Below, piece by piece: positions 1 through 9,497 of a DNA stretch of 40,117 bases; positions within the stretch are counted from its first letter, which is position 1, and the number at the start of each line of letters is the position of its first letter. Position numbers and translations under genes: made by a program. The DNA lies in NCBI GenBank assembly GCA_030595925.1, contig JAUVLC010000007.1:1-40117 (forward strand). Reading direction: 5' to 3'. The notes beneath the pieces are model-generated. The model searched no databases and was not told where the DNA came from. It saw only the letters and a program-made list of their open reading frames with translations. The DNA is from Clostridia bacterium. GTDB lineage: Bacteria; CBDUZB01; JAGLHV01.

Positions 1-3000
1 TCATGATGGGGCGGAGGGGAAATCAAAATCACTCCCGGGGTAGTATAACGAATCCGGGCAATAGCAGGGCTTACCTTGTGACCGGGAAGCTGCCCCCCTT
101 CCCCGGGTTTTGCCCCTTGTGCTATTTTTATTTGCAATTCATCAGCATTTACCAAATAATTTATATTTACACCAAATCTTCCTGAAGCAACCTGTTTTAT
201 TGCACTGCGTTTAGAATCACCATTAGTCAACGACTTAAATCGTGCAGGATCTTCTCCCCCTTCCCCTGTATTGGAACGCGCTCCTAAGCGATTCATAGCA
301 ATAGCAATACTTTCGTGCGCTGCTTTGGAGATAGACCCAAAACTCATTGCTCCGGTAACAAAACGTTTTAGGATTTTTTCTGCCGGCTCTACCTTGTTTA
401 TTGGTATTGTTTTTGTCTTTTTAAATTTAAATAAACTACGTAAAGTAGCAGGATTTTTCGATTGGTCATTTATCGTGAGAGCAAATTTTTTATACTCGGA
501 ATAACTATTTTGTCTGACTGCATTTTGTAAAGCAGAAATACTCTCCGGATTCCATAAATGAAACCTTTCATTTCTTTTCCACTGGTACACCCCTCCGGCA
601 TCCAAAAAAGAAGAAGCTATTGTTTTTCTTTGGGGATAGGCTTTTTCGTGACGTAAAAGAGTTTCTTTTATAATAACATCAAATCCTGCCCCGCCAATAC
701 GGGAAACCGTCCCTGAGAAACACCTGTTAATTATTTCTTCTTTCAAACCCAGAGCTTCAAATATCTGAGCACCCCTATAACTTTGCAAGGTCGATATCCC
801 CATTTTAGAAAGAATTTTAAGAAGTCCCTTAGCAACAGCTTTTCTGTAATTATTCAAAGAAAGAGCAAAATCTAATTCTACCTGCTTTTCCTCTATTAAA
901 TATTTAACCGCTTCATAAGCTAAGTAAGGGTTAATACAATCAGCACCGTATCCAAAGAGAAGAGCAAAATGATGAACTTCACGCGGTTCCGCGCTCTCTA
1001 TTATAATTCCAATTTGAGAACGCAATGCCCTTTTTACTAAATAATGATGTACTGCTCCCAGAGCTAAAAGAATCGGTATTGCCGCATATTCTTTGTTTAC
1101 ACCCCGGTCACTTAAAATAATAAAAGTATATCCCTCATTTATCGCGGTAACTGCCTCTGCGCATATTTTATCCAGGGTTTCTATAAACCCCCTATTATTT
1201 GTCTTCTTAGTGGAAAATAAAACAGAAATTGTTTTTGTTTTAAACCCGTTCTTTTTTATGCTGCGTATTTTTTCTAATTCTTCGTTAATCAAAACAGGGT
1301 TTTTTACTCTTAATTTATGACAATGTGAAGAAGTTTCTACTAAAATATTTTTTTCAGAACCGATATAACTTTCCAGACTCATTACCAAATTTTCTCTTAT
1401 CGGATCAATTGCCGGATTGGTTACCTGGGCAAAAAGTTGCTTAAAATAATTATAAAAAAGCTCCGGTTCTTTGGATAAAATGGCAGGAGGAGTATCATCC
1501 CCCATTGAACCCGTAGGTTCCTGTCCGTTTTCAGCCATAAATTTGATAATAAACTTTAAATCTTCGCGAGTATAGCCAAAAGCCTTTAAAAATGTTACTC
1601 TATCCTGCGTAATTTTTTTGGTGTTTTTGACCACAGGGATGTCGTCAAGATCAAGCATTCGTTTTTTAATCCATTGACTATAAGTATGGCCTGTTGCTAT
1701 TTCTAACTTTATTTCATCATCGTCAACAATCTTTCCTTTTTCCGTATCGATGAAAAACATTTTCCCCGGCTCCAACCTTCCAGATAAAAGAATATCCTCC
1801 GGAACAATGTCCAATACTCCTACTTCCGACGCCATAACCACAAAGTTTTTCTTCGTCACAATATAACGTGCCGGACGCAAACCATTTCTATCCAATACCG
1901 CTCCGATTTTAACTCCATCTGTAAAAGCAATAGCAGCCGGTCCATCCCACGGTTCCATAAAACAGGCATGATATTTATAAAAATCCTTTAACTTTTTATC
2001 CATTAATTTATTTTCCTGCCATGCTCCGGGAACAAGCATCATCATTGCGTGAGGAAGAGATCTATCGGTTAAAGCAAGTAATTCAAAAACATTATCTATT
2101 GTCGCCGAATCACTTCCATCCGGAACAATTATGGGTTTTATTTTTTCAATATCTTCGTTATTCAACACCTCACTTTGCAATAACCCTTCCCTTGCCCGCA
2201 TCCAGTTAATATTTCCCTGCAAGGTATTAATTTCTCCGTTATGGGCTAAAAATCTGAATGGTTGAGCCAGGTCCCAGGTAGGAAAGGTATTAGTGCTGTA
2301 ACGCGCATGTACTAAACAAAGAGCGGTTTTTAAGTTTTTATCTTTAAGATCCAGAAAAAAATTCTCCAATTGATTAGAAATCAATAAACCTTTATAAGAA
2401 AAAGTGCGGGAAGAGATGTTGTTAATATAAAAATATGATTTTTGTTTTAAATTAGAAGCACGGATAATATTTTCTAGCTGTTTCCTAATTATATAAAGAC
2501 GCCTTTCAAAATCTATCTGTTTTTTGACCCTCGGGTCTTTAGCAATAAAAACTTGTTCAATTACCGGTTGCGTCTGACGAGCAACTTTTCCGATACTGGA
2601 ATCATTTACCGGAACCTTACGCCATCCTAAAAATTCCTGTTGTTCCTGTTTGATTATTTTTTTAAAAATATTTTTACAAAATTGCCGTTCTTTTTTATCG
2701 GGGGGGAAAAAAATTAACCCTGTACCGTATTCACCCAAAGGAGGTAAATTAATTCCTATTTTAGACGTTACTTTTTGAAAAAACTGATGAGGAATTTGAA
2801 TAAGAATACCTGCTCCATCCCCTGTTTCCGGATCCGCACCGGTAGCACCACGATGTAAGAGACGATTAAGAGTTTTTAGCCCCAGATGCAACATTTCGTT
2901 AGATTGCTTACCTTTTATGTCACACACAAATCCCACGCCACAGGAATCCTTTTCAAATTGTGGATCATATAGTCCTTGTTTTTTAGGAAAAAATGTATTT

Positions 3001-3005
3001 CTCAT
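1..3005 (-). CDS. gltB: Glutamate synthase large subunit, N-terminal part (runs off window)
   Basis: The minus strand is open from an ATG at 3005 to the window edge, about 1001 codons; family members have about 1500, so the C-terminal part lies outside. After a 21-residue propeptide comes the class II amidotransferase nucleophile Cys22 in DSCGVGF, then [16 protein letters not shown] and [19 protein letters not shown]. The central domain has [22 protein letters not shown] (split here as [10 protein letters not shown] and [12 protein letters not shown]), and the visible end reaches GEGGEDPAR and ISPPPHHD of the FMN-binding synthase domain. It makes two glutamates from glutamine and 2-oxoglutarate, completing the GS-GOGAT route with glnA upstream. 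No frameshift was found on reading through. A purine-rich AAAGAG lies just before the start. No small subunit (gltD) is visible. Confidence 0.97.
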   Translation of the reverse strand, partial: MRNTFFPKKQGLYDPQFEKDSCGVGFVCDIKGKQSNEMLHLGLKTLNRLLHRGATGADPETGDGAGILIQIPHQFFQKVTSKIGINLPPLGEYGTGLIFFPPDKKERQFCKNIFKKIIKQEQQEFLGWRKVPVNDSSIGKVARQTQPVIEQVFIAKDPRVKKQIDFERRLYIIRKQLENIIRASNLKQKSYFYINNISSRTFSYKGLLISNQLENFFLDLKDKNLKTALCLVHARYSTNTFPTWDLAQPFRFLAHNGEINTLQGNINWMRAREGLLQSEVLNNEDIEKIKPIIVPDGSDSATIDNVFELLALTDRSLPHAMMMLVPGAWQENKLMDKKLKDFYKYHACFMEPWDGPAAIAFTDGVKIGAVLDRNGLRPARYIVTKKNFVVMASEVGVLDIVPEDILLSGRLEPGKMFFIDTEKGKIVDDDEIKLEIATGHTYSQWIKKRMLDLDDIPVVKNTKKITQDRVTFLKAFGYTREDLKFIIKFMAENGQEPTGSMGDDTPPAILSKEPELFYNYFKQLFAQVTNPAIDPIRENLVMSLESYIGSEKNILVETSSHCHKLRVKNPVLINEELEKIRSIKKNGFKTKTISVLFSTKKTNNRGFIETLDKICAEAVTAINEGYTFIILSDRGVNKEYAAIPILLALGAVHHYLVKRALRSQIGIIIESAEPREVHHFALLFGYGADCINPYLAYEAVKYLIEEKQVELDFALSLNNYRKAVAKGLLKILSKMGISTLQSYRGAQIFEALGLKEEIINRCFSGTVSRIGGAGFDVIIKETLLRHEKAYPQRKTIASSFLDAGGVYQWKRNERFHLWNPESISALQNAVRQNSYSEYKKFALTINDQSKNPATLRSLFKFKKTKTIPINKVEPAEKILKRFVTGAMSFGSISKAAHESIAIAMNRLGARSNTGEGGEDPARFKSLTNGDSKRSAIKQVASGRFGVNINYLVNADELQIKIAQGAKPGEGGQLPGHKVSPAIARIRYTTPGVILISPPPHH

Positions 3006-3055
3006 TTTTTATCTCTTTCACCATTCTTTAGTAATGTCAAAATGTTTTATTTTTT

Positions 3056-3121
3056 GGTAGTCGCAGGCTTTAGCCTGCGGAAAATCTCTGACGATAACGC
3101 AGGCTTTAGCCTGCGACTACC
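3056..3121. repeat. R1 palindromic repeat
   Basis: A long imperfect palindrome: GGTAGTCGCAGGCTTTAGCC at one end and its inverse ending GCGACTACC at the other, each arm itself containing the small palindrome GCAGGCTTTAGCCTGC. It lies between the Fis-type gene and gltB. About ten related copies occur in gaps of the nitrogen half of the window. Confidence 0.9.
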
Positions 3122-3182
3122 TTCCCATATTTACAGAAAATTTCCCCTTTATCTACAAACTTCTTCTGGGCCGGAGCTATTC

Positions 3183-3572
3183 TCACTTTTTTCTCCATCT
3201 TTCTATTTTAATTCCTAATTTTTTAATTTTAGTTTGTAGAGTATTCCTGTTTATCCCCAAAATTTGTGCCGCCTGCAGTTTATTCCCCCTACATTTTTCT
3301 AAAACATCCTCAATTAAAGGTTTTTCTATTGTAGTTAAAATAAATTTGTAAAGTTCTTTTTCATTACTGCTGATAAAAAAATCTTCCAGCTCTTTAACTG
3401 ATTGTTGGAAAGAAAGTTTTTTTTCTTCCAGTTTGTTTTTATCCTCTACTTCTATTATTTCCCTTCCTTGTTCTCTTCCTATTTTTGTTATACAATACCC
3501 GGAATCATTGAGAGCTTTAATGACTATTAAAGATACCTTTCTTTCTTTATCGTTTATGGAAATATTAATCAT
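3183..3572 (-). CDS. Stand-alone Fis-type helix-turn-helix protein (NtrC tail-like)
   Basis: A 129-residue protein whose last 45 residues form a Fis-family helix-turn-helix: EDVLEKCRGNKLQAAQILGI followed by NRNTLQTKIKKLGI. This nearly copies the DNA-binding tail of the NtrC protein at 25402-26841 (KGNQSKTAQILGINRNTLRNK). The first 80 residues are charged, partly coiled-coil-like, and show neither a receiver nor an AAA+ domain, so it cannot itself activate sigma54 polymerase. It sits between the amidotransferase gene and gltB, so a DNA-binding or architectural role at nitrogen-assimilation promoters is plausible but is inference. It could be an independent Fis homologue or a truncated NtrC descendant. 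Confidence 0.75.
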   Translation of the reverse strand: MINISINDKERKVSLIVIKALNDSGYCITKIGREQGREIIEVEDKNKLEEKKLSFQQSVKELEDFFISSNEKELYKFILTTIEKPLIEDVLEKCRGNKLQAAQILGINRNTLQTKIKKLGIKIERWRKK

Positions 3573-3720
3573 TGTTTTGCCTAAACTTTAAGCATTATAT
3601 ATCAAAAAAAAAACACCTGTCAAAGTATCTTTTTTTTCCTTTCTGTAATCTTTTCCCTTTCTAAAAACCAAAATAATATGAGCTTGTTGCCAAACTCCTA
3701 TTATTGTCATTCCCGCAAAT

Positions 3721-3797
3721 AGACTGTGTCATAGTTCTGATTTTTATGTGGTAGCCGCAGGCTTCCTCCACAGGCGGACAAGAAAGCCTGCGGCTAC
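3721..3797. repeat. R2 end plus R1 palindrome
   Basis: Begins with the R2 terminal sequence AGACTGTGTCATAG, directly after CATTCCCGCAAAT (the R3 core). It continues into an R1 palindrome starting GGTAGCCGCAGGC and ending GCCTGCGGCTACC, whose centre carries the CAGGCGGACAAG segment also seen near 15950. This is a composite of repeats filling the gap between the Fis-type and amidotransferase genes. Confidence 0.8.
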
Positions 3798-3812
3798 CTA
3801 AAACAGGGGTTA

Positions 3813-4529
3813 TTATACACTTTCCTTCTCTATCATTTGAGAAAAATTAAAAAGAATTTTTTTTGTCTGTCTTGTTAATTGTCCTTTTTTTCTATATGTG
3901 TCTATAAGCATTTTTTGTACATCCGTTATTTTAACCGACTGCTTACCGCTCTGCAAATAATACTTCTTTACCCATAATTCAACTATCGCAGGAGTAATTT
4001 CCATATGAAATTGCAAACCATAAGCATTCTTTCCTATCTTAAATGCCTGATTCGGACAAATTTTGGACTTTGCTAACCATAAAGCATCTCGAGGTATATC
4101 AAATTGATCATTATGCCATTGAAATATCTCTAAACTTTTTCCTAAACCTTTAAAAAGTAAATCCTTTTCCCCGTCCCCGGTCAAATTAACTTTATACCAC
4201 CCTATTTCTTTAGCTACACCTTTTCGCACCTTTGCTCCCACTGCCTTAGCCAGAAGTTGTGCTCCTAAACAAATACCTAAAAGAGGAATATTTAAGGCTA
4301 TTACTTTTTTTAAAAACTTATCCTCCTCTTTCAAAAAAGGATATTGCTCCTCTTCATCCACATTCATCGGTCCACCCATAACAATAATTGCTTTTATCTT
4401 TTCAAAATTGTCAGGGAATTTATCTCCTTTTTCCAGCTCAATTGTTCTCATCAATTGTTTACCGGACTGAAAAAATTCACCAATTAACCCCGGGCCTTCT
4501 ATCAAAACGTGTTTTATAATTAAAATCAT
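3813..4529 (-). CDS. Class I glutamine amidotransferase (GATase1 domain protein)
   Basis: A 238-residue GATase1 domain. The visible triad is Cys87 in GICLGAQLLAKA and His175/Glu177 in YGLQFHMEI; VMGGPMNVDEEEQYPFL is the usual upstream loop. Such stand-alone domains resemble the glutaminase half of GMP synthase but have no synthase partner here; the substrate is unknown. It lies between glnA and the Fis-type gene on the same strand, so a role in glutamine use fits the context (inference). No strong ribosome-binding site precedes the ATG at 4529, so the start is somewhat uncertain, although MILIIKHVLIEGPG is a typical N terminus for the family. Confidence 0.85.
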   Translation of the reverse strand: MILIIKHVLIEGPGLIGEFFQSGKQLMRTIELEKGDKFPDNFEKIKAIIVMGGPMNVDEEEQYPFLKEEDKFLKKVIALNIPLLGICLGAQLLAKAVGAKVRKGVAKEIGWYKVNLTGDGEKDLLFKGLGKSLEIFQWHNDQFDIPRDALWLAKSKICPNQAFKIGKNAYGLQFHMEITPAIVELWVKKYYLQSGKQSVKITDVQKMLIDTYRKKGQLTRQTKKILFNFSQMIEKESV

Positions 4530-4576
4530 AATATTTTATTCTTTTTTTAACACATCGCCTTGGTTCCCTAATTTAG

Positions 4577-4723
4577 CAGACCGTGTCCTAATCTTCTTTT
4601 TTGCAACAATTGTAGTTGCCTCATTTATGAGGCTCATCGACAAAATCATTCAGCAGCCCAATAAACTGGGCAACTACATTGATTTTGGCACAGGCTCTAA
4701 AGGTCGCGGCTACCACACAGTCT
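4577..4723. repeat. R2 element (MITE-like)
   Basis: Ends CAGACCGTGTCCTAAT and CACACAGTCT are inverted. Inside are ATTGTAGTTGCCTCATTTAT and the matching GGGCAACTACATTGATTTTG. It fills the gap between glnA and the amidotransferase gene. Closest relatives are at 7053-7194 and 10516-10628. Confidence 0.8.
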
Positions 4724-4757
4724 ATAAACGAAGAACCAAGGGGCATGTCTTTTATTT

Positions 4758-6089
4758 TTAGAGTATGGGAAGTAACTTATCTAATTCATATTTTGTCAAT
4801 TGAATCCGATATTCATCCCATTCTTTTCTTTTCAAAGTTACAAAACGAGAAAATACATGCTCACCTAAAGCTTTTTTTATAAAATCACTCTTTTCCAATA
4901 GGTTAACTGCTTCTCCCAAACTATCCGGCAGAGACGCCACTCCTAAATCTTTTCTCTCTTCCGGAGTTAAGTTGTACAAATTCTTCTCTATTGATTCAGG
5001 TAATTCATAATTTTTCTCAATACCGTCTAAACCGGCATTAAGTAACACCGCAAAGGTCAGATAAGGATTGCAAGCAGGATCCGGAGACCTAAATTCCATT
5101 CTCGTGGCTTGTTCCTTTCCCGGATGATATTCCGGCACCCTGATTAAAGCAGATCTGTTTCTCCGCGACCAGGCAATATAAACCGGTGCTTCATATCCCG
5201 GAACAAGTCTTTTGTAAGAATTTACCCATTGGGCAAATACTGCACTCATTTCCTTGGCATGAACTATTTGTCCGGCAATAAATTTTTTGGCTGTATCGCT
5301 TAAATAATTTTTATCCTTTTTGGAAAAAAAGGAATTTTTATCCCCTTTAAAAAGAGACTGATGAGTATGCATACCACTGCCATTTTCTCCAAATACCGGT
5401 TTAGGCATAAAAGTAGCATACACCCCATGTTTTTGAGCAATTTCTTTAACGATAATACGATAAGTTATTACATTATCAGCCATTTTTATGGCATCATCAT
5501 AACGCATATCAATTTCGTGCTGACTGGGTCCTACTTCATGGTGACTATACTCAATCTGTATTCCCATCGATTCTAAAGCCAATACCGTATCCCGTCTTAA
5601 ATCAGAAGCAACATCTAATGTAGTTAAATCGAAATACCCCCCTTTATCTAAAACCTCAGCTCCCTGATCATTTTTAAAATAGAAAAACTCTAATTCCGGA
5701 CCTACATAAAAATGTTCAAACCCCATATCGGTAGCTCTTTTTAAGGCTTTTTTTAATATATAGCGGGGATCTCCTTCATAAGGTTTTCTATCCGGGGTTA
5801 AAATATCACAAATCATACGGGCCACTGCCTTTTCTTTTGGCCGCCAGGGAAGTAACTCAAAGGTACTTGTATCCGGAAAAGCAATCATATCACTCTCTTC
5901 TATGGATTGATAACCGGTAATGGAAGAACCATCAAAACCCATACCGTTTTCCAGTGCCCCTTCTAACTCATTATCAGTAATGGCAAAACTTTTAACCTGC
6001 CCTAAAATGTCAGTAAACCACAACCTAATAAACTTAACATCATTTTCTTTTACTAATTTCAAAATTTCTTCTTTGCTTCTGCTTCCCAT
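4758..6089 (-). CDS. glnA: Type I glutamine synthetase
   Basis: A 443-residue glutamine synthetase: N-terminal beta-grasp FIRLWFTDILGQVKSFAI, MGFDGSSITGYQSIEESDM, the Glu-rich active-site segments FYVGPELEFF and SHHEVGPSQHEID, the His loop NGSGMHTHQSLF, and the substrate-binding segment RVPEYHPGKEQATRMEFRSP. It condenses ammonium and glutamate with ATP in the cytoplasm. The length matches the shorter GSI-alpha class; KNLYNLTPEER contains a Tyr at the position of the enterobacterial adenylylation site, but no adenylyltransferase is in the window. The start follows AAGGAGG with good spacing. A consensus sigma54 promoter at 6428-6443 gives a leader of more than 300 nt containing a strong hairpin and an R3 repeat. 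Confidence 0.97.
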   Translation of the reverse strand: MGSRSKEEILKLVKENDVKFIRLWFTDILGQVKSFAITDNELEGALENGMGFDGSSITGYQSIEESDMIAFPDTSTFELLPWRPKEKAVARMICDILTPDRKPYEGDPRYILKKALKRATDMGFEHFYVGPELEFFYFKNDQGAEVLDKGGYFDLTTLDVASDLRRDTVLALESMGIQIEYSHHEVGPSQHEIDMRYDDAIKMADNVITYRIIVKEIAQKHGVYATFMPKPVFGENGSGMHTHQSLFKGDKNSFFSKKDKNYLSDTAKKFIAGQIVHAKEMSAVFAQWVNSYKRLVPGYEAPVYIAWSRRNRSALIRVPEYHPGKEQATRMEFRSPDPACNPYLTFAVLLNAGLDGIEKNYELPESIEKNLYNLTPEERKDLGVASLPDSLGEAVNLLEKSDFIKKALGEHVFSRFVTLKRKEWDEYRIQLTKYELDKLLPIL

Positions 6090-6119
6090 TTTTTTTGCCT
6101 CCTTTTTAAATTTTTTTTA

Positions 6120-6328
6120 AGAGTTCTGCAAAATAGTTTTTTATCTTCCTTGTCATTCCTGCTCCCTGCAAAAGCAGGGAATAAACTTGTCCCCGTGAAA
6201 ACGGGGAGCAGAAATCTATTGATATTTTAAGCACCTTATAGATTCCGCATCATCCGCCTGAGGCGGAGCAGAATGACCCGCCTTATAAACTGGCGAACAG
6301 GCAAAATATTGTATTTTGTAGAAGTCTA
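6120..6328. repeat. R3 element (MITE-like)
   Basis: Terminal inverted sequences AGAGTTCTGCAAAATAG and TATTTTGTAGAAGTCT. The body contains GTCATTCCTGCTCCCTGCAA, CCCCGTGAAAACGGGGAGCAG, and the inverted GGCGGAGCAGAATGAC. It lies inside the probable glnA leader, about 30 bases upstream of the start codon. A close relative is at 9498-9704. Confidence 0.85.
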
Positions 6329-6364
6329 ATTTTTTTTGGTTTTATTAACCAATAGTTTCTGAGC

Positions 6365-6411
6365 AGTCAAACGGCTATTTTATTTTGATTCCATAAAATA
6401 GCCGTTTGACT
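6365..6411. other. 18-bp perfect stem-loop in glnA leader
   Basis: Left arm AGTCAAACGGCTATTTTA (6365-6382) and right arm TAAAATAGCCGTTTGACT (6394-6411) pair perfectly around an 11-base loop. No U-run follows on either strand, so it is not a standard terminator. On the minus strand it starts within a few bases of the expected start of transcription from the sigma54 promoter at 6428-6443, placing it at the very 5' end of the glnA leader. Confidence 0.85.
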
Positions 6412-6427
6412 CTCTACTTTAACTTTA

Positions 6428-6443
6428 TGCAATTTGGTTGCCA
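6428..6443 (-). promoter_or_regulatory. Sigma54 (-24/-12) promoter for glnA
   Basis: The minus strand reads TGGCAACCAAATTGCA: the invariant GG and GC dinucleotides are exactly 10 bases apart, with TGGCA and TTGCA both perfect to consensus. The next gene downstream is glnA (start 6089). Consistent with control by the NtrC protein encoded at 25402-26841; no enhancer site was identified by eye. Confidence 0.85.
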
Positions 6444-6633
6444 ATATGCCTGCATTTTAGACAATTAGTAAAAGGAAATACCTATTAATCTCCATTTTCC
6501 ATCTATTTTACATTGATTTCTTATCTTTCACTGCAAAATTAATTTCTTTTCCCTTTTTAAAAGCTTCTGCTTAAAAATTGTGCATCAACTGCTCATTTTT
6601 AAGCTTTTTGTATAAAAAATAGTTTTTTCCATC

Positions 6634-6975
6634 CTAACCAATTGCTTCTTTGCCTTTCTCTCCGGTTCTTATGCGAATACAATTTCCCATATCAAGAACA
6701 AAAATTTTACCATCACCAATTTTACCGCTTCTTGCTCCTTTAATAATGGCTTCAACAGTAGCATCAACAAAATCATCATTAACTGCTATCTCTAACCTTA
6801 GTTTTTTAAGTAGATTTACCTCGTGAATTACCCCTCTATAGGTTTCACTGAATCCTTTCTGTTGACCACATCCTAAAGCATTGGTAACGGTTAACTTAAA
6901 AATCTGAGCATCATATAACGCTTTTTTAACATCCGGTAATTTATGCGGTTGAATCATCGCTATTATCAGTTTCAT
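6634..6975 (-). CDS. glnK: PII signal protein, GlnK type
   Basis: A 113-residue PII protein with a normal-length T-loop ([20 protein letters not shown]), B-loop [14 protein letters not shown] and C-loop [11 protein letters not shown] trimers bind ATP/ADP and 2-oxoglutarate; a copy next to amtB normally plugs the ammonium channel when nitrogen is plentiful. It lies downstream of amtB, separated by a 13-bp hairpin and nested repeats, so it may be read through from that operon. The start follows GAGGAGG with good spacing. The Tyr in SETYRG corresponds to the usual modification site, but no uridylyltransferase is seen here. Confidence 0.95.
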   Translation of the reverse strand: MKLIIAMIQPHKLPDVKKALYDAQIFKLTVTNALGCGQQKGFSETYRGVIHEVNLLKKLRLEIAVNDDFVDATVEAIIKGARSGKIGDGKIFVLDMGNCIRIRTGEKGKEAIG

Positions 6976-7006
6976 TTTTAAACTCCTCCTCTTTTTAATT
7001 TAGTTT

Positions 7007-7240
7007 AGACTTCTGCAAAATAGCCTTTTATCTTTTCTGTCATTCCTGCGAACAGACTGTGTCCTAATTCTGATTTTTTGAAGCAATTGTAGTTGCCTCA
7101 TTTATGAGGCATTATTATTATCCGTTCCGCCCAATCATCCAAGTTAACGATAGACAAGTAAATTGGGCAACTACATTGATTATGACACAGTCTGGAAAGT
7201 AAGAATCCATTGATATTTTAAGCACATTTCACAGAACTCT
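7007..7240. repeat. R3 element interrupted by an R2 element
   Basis: R3 ends AGACTTCTGCAAAATAG (7007) and ACAGAACTCT (7240) enclose an R2 copy at 7053-7194 with ends CAGACTGTGTCCTAAT and ATTATGACACAGTCTGG. R3 body text is split at CATTCCTGCGAA and resumes with AAGAATCCATTGATATTTTA. Together with the hairpin at 7259-7294 it fills the 340-base amtB-glnK gap. Confidence 0.85.
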
Positions 7241-7258
7241 TTAATTTGTTAATTCACC

Positions 7259-7294
7259 GGTTAAGGTTGCCCAATAAATCAGGCAACCTTAACC
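7259..7294. other. 13-bp perfect hairpin after amtB
   Basis: GGTTAAGGTTGCC (7259-7271) pairs with GGCAACCTTAACC (7282-7294) around a 10-base loop, about 20 bases past the amtB stop codon. There is no clear U-run on the minus strand. It may be a processing or attenuation element limiting read-through from amtB into glnK. Confidence 0.7.
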
Positions 7295-7314
7295 ATCGGG
7301 ATTATTCTTTGTTT

Positions 7315-8691
7315 TTATTCCGTACTAAAAATTTGAAAACCGGAATAAGCTTCCATTCCATGTTCGCTAATATCCAATCCTTTTAATTGTTCTTCATCCG
7401 ACGCTCTCAGTCCTACTGTTTTCTTAATTATATAAAAAAGGAGCAAAGCTGTTCCAAAAACCCAGATAAATACTGATAATACACCGATTACCTGGATAAA
7501 GAACTGGGTTAATCCTCCTCCGAAGAAAAGACCGTTAACTGATCCCATCCCACTGGATTCACCATAAGAAGCCTGAGCAAATAATCCCACAGCAAGGGTT
7601 CCGAATGCGCCACAAACCCCGTGCACTGATATTGCCCCTGCAGGATCATCAACATGTAAAACTTTATCAAGAAATTCAACACTAAGCACTACCAATATTC
7701 CGGCTATTGCTCCGATAATTATTGCACTTAAAGGGGATACATTAGCACAACCGGCAGTAATGGCTACTAATCCGGCTAACGCTCCATTTAATGCCATACT
7801 GGTATCGGGTTTTCCAAATCTCTTCCATGCAGTAAACATCGCTGTAATGGCTGCGGCTGCGGCCGCCAAATTAGTAGTTACAGCAATCGTGGCTATACTT
7901 AAATTTGTTCCTGCGGTAGTACTTCCCGCATTAAAACCAAACCAGCCAAACCAGAGGATAAACACACCCAGTGCAGCTAAAGGAATATTATGTCCTGGTA
8001 TAGCATTAGAACCACCATCCTTATTATATTTTCCCAATCTGGGACCAAGGAGTAATGCTCCGGCTAAACCAGCCCAACCACCTACTGAATGAACTACAGT
8101 CGAACCGGCAAAATCCACCATTCCTTTACTACTCAACCAACCGCCTCCCCAAATCCAATGACCAACTACAGGATAAATTACCGCACAGATAAAAACCGAG
8201 TAGACTAAATAAGCAGGAAATTTTGTTCTTTCTGCCACTGCTCCGGAAACAATAGTTGCTGCTGTGGCGGCAAAAACTACCTGAAAAATCCAAAAGGCAT
8301 ACTGCCATAATCCATCCCCTGTTCCCGGATTACCGGCACTTAAGAAAAACCCATCAGTTCCAAAAAAGCCCATTGCACTGGCCCCAAACATTATACCAAA
8401 CCCAACTAACCAATAAGCCAGAGAACCTATACAGAAATCCATCAAATTCTTCATTAAAATATTAGCCGCATTTTTCGCTCTGGTAAAACCCGTTTCTACC
8501 ATAGCAAAACCCGGCTGCATAAAGAAAACCAAAAAAGCCGCTACTAATGTCCAAACCGTATCAATCGCTACAGCGTTAGTGGCTGCTGTCGCCTCTTCTT
8601 CCGCAAAAGCAATTAACGGTAAGATCAACCCTAAATACAAACTACTTTGTATTGTTACTCTAAACACTTTTTTTAACATTTTTTTAAACAT
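7315..8691 (-). CDS. amtB: Ammonium channel AmtB
   Basis: A 458-residue inner-membrane ammonium transporter with a cleavable-looking signal peptide (KKVFRVTIQSSLYLGLILPL ... AFAEEE). Eleven or so hydrophobic spans follow. The twin pore histidines are visible in GSTVVHSVGGWAGLAGAL and AISVHGVCGAFGTLAVGLFA, and QPGFAMVETGFTRAKNAANI is the usual first-helix signature. It imports ammonium for glutamine synthetase. It lies 26 bases downstream of the TorF-like gene and upstream of glnK; AmtB and GlnK-type PII proteins are functional partners. The ATG at 8691 has AGGAGAGG upstream; an in-frame ATG four codons later is a weaker alternative. Confidence 0.97.
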   Translation of the reverse strand: MFKKMLKKVFRVTIQSSLYLGLILPLIAFAEEEATAATNAVAIDTVWTLVAAFLVFFMQPGFAMVETGFTRAKNAANILMKNLMDFCIGSLAYWLVGFGIMFGASAMGFFGTDGFFLSAGNPGTGDGLWQYAFWIFQVVFAATAATIVSGAVAERTKFPAYLVYSVFICAVIYPVVGHWIWGGGWLSSKGMVDFAGSTVVHSVGGWAGLAGALLLGPRLGKYNKDGGSNAIPGHNIPLAALGVFILWFGWFGFNAGSTTAGTNLSIATIAVTTNLAAAAAAITAMFTAWKRFGKPDTSMALNGALAGLVAITAGCANVSPLSAIIIGAIAGILVVLSVEFLDKVLHVDDPAGAISVHGVCGAFGTLAVGLFAQASYGESSGMGSVNGLFFGGGLTQFFIQVIGVLSVFIWVFGTALLLFYIIKKTVGLRASDEEQLKGLDISEHGMEAYSGFQIFSTE

Positions 8692-8717
8692 TTTCCATCC
8701 TCTCCTTTCTTAGTTAA

Positions 8718-9467
8718 TTAAAACCCAAAAGCTACAACTAAACCACCATAAAATTCTTCTTCCTGATTACCATCGGTAACTTCTTCCATATCTCCGAAAG
8801 GCATTGAATAATTAATACTGGGGGTAAAGGAACATTTATCGCTTAAGGGAATTCCTAAGCTTGCTCCCAGGGCAACATCGCCTCCGTCACCCGCAATAAA
8901 AAGTTCACTGTTAGAACCAATATGTCCACTTAAATCAAGTGTAATCGGCCCCTCACCTAAAGCAAGACTATGACTTAAATCCAATACTATATAGCTTCCA
9001 TCTCCGCCTCCGGAATCTTCCTCACTATAATCCTGATACCAGGTTAAACTGGGTGACAACAGGACATCTAATCCTCCACCAAAATAAATTTCCTTACTAA
9101 ATCCATCACCTATAGGAAAATCATAATAAATATGTCCTACCGACAAACTAAATTTATCTGCACTATAAGTATAATCGATGGAATAATCAACCTCATCAGA
9201 AGAACAATAGTCCTCAGCATCCATATCAAAACTCCCCCATACACTGGCGGTAAAACCATACGCACTTATATATAGTCCTGACTGCATTACCGGATCATCA
9301 TCCAGAAGAAACCCTCTCCAAAGATATTTAGAATTTATAGCAACATCTGAACTTACCTCAAAGGCTGAACCGATTAAGACCCCTTCTCCCTCTGCATACA
9401 CACGACTCATTCCAACACCACTAACTAAAAAACAAGCTACTAAAAAAACCATTAATCTTTTAACCAT
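8718..9467 (-). CDS. TorF-like outer-membrane beta-barrel protein
   Basis: A 249-residue protein with an N-terminal signal peptide ending near VYAEGEG, then many alternating hydrophobic/polar beta strands and a terminal Phe (LVVAFGF), the usual outer-membrane assembly signal. DVAINSKYLWRGFLLDDDP near the mature N terminus, and the overall size, match the TorF family of putative porins, often found beside amtB/PII genes. It probably helps small nitrogen compounds cross the outer membrane (family-based inference). It shows the host has an outer membrane. Start: ATG after GGAGGGGG. The operon order PII-torF-amtB places it under the sigma54 promoter at 10112-10127. Confidence 0.8.
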   Translation of the reverse strand: MVKRLMVFLVACFLVSGVGMSRVYAEGEGVLIGSAFEVSSDVAINSKYLWRGFLLDDDPVMQSGLYISAYGFTASVWGSFDMDAEDYCSSDEVDYSIDYTYSADKFSLSVGHIYYDFPIGDGFSKEIYFGGGLDVLLSPSLTWYQDYSEEDSGGGDGSYIVLDLSHSLALGEGPITLDLSGHIGSNSELFIAGDGGDVALGASLGIPLSDKCSFTPSINYSMPFGDMEEVTDGNQEEEFYGGLVVAFGF

Positions 9468-9497
9468 CTATTCCCCCTCCTTTTTTTTTAAAATAAT

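Noticed and set aside
3680-3695. Possible sigma54 site upstream of the Fis-type gene (minus strand TGGCAACAAGCTCATA)
   Set aside because: The -24 half fits but the -12 TTGC half is absent.
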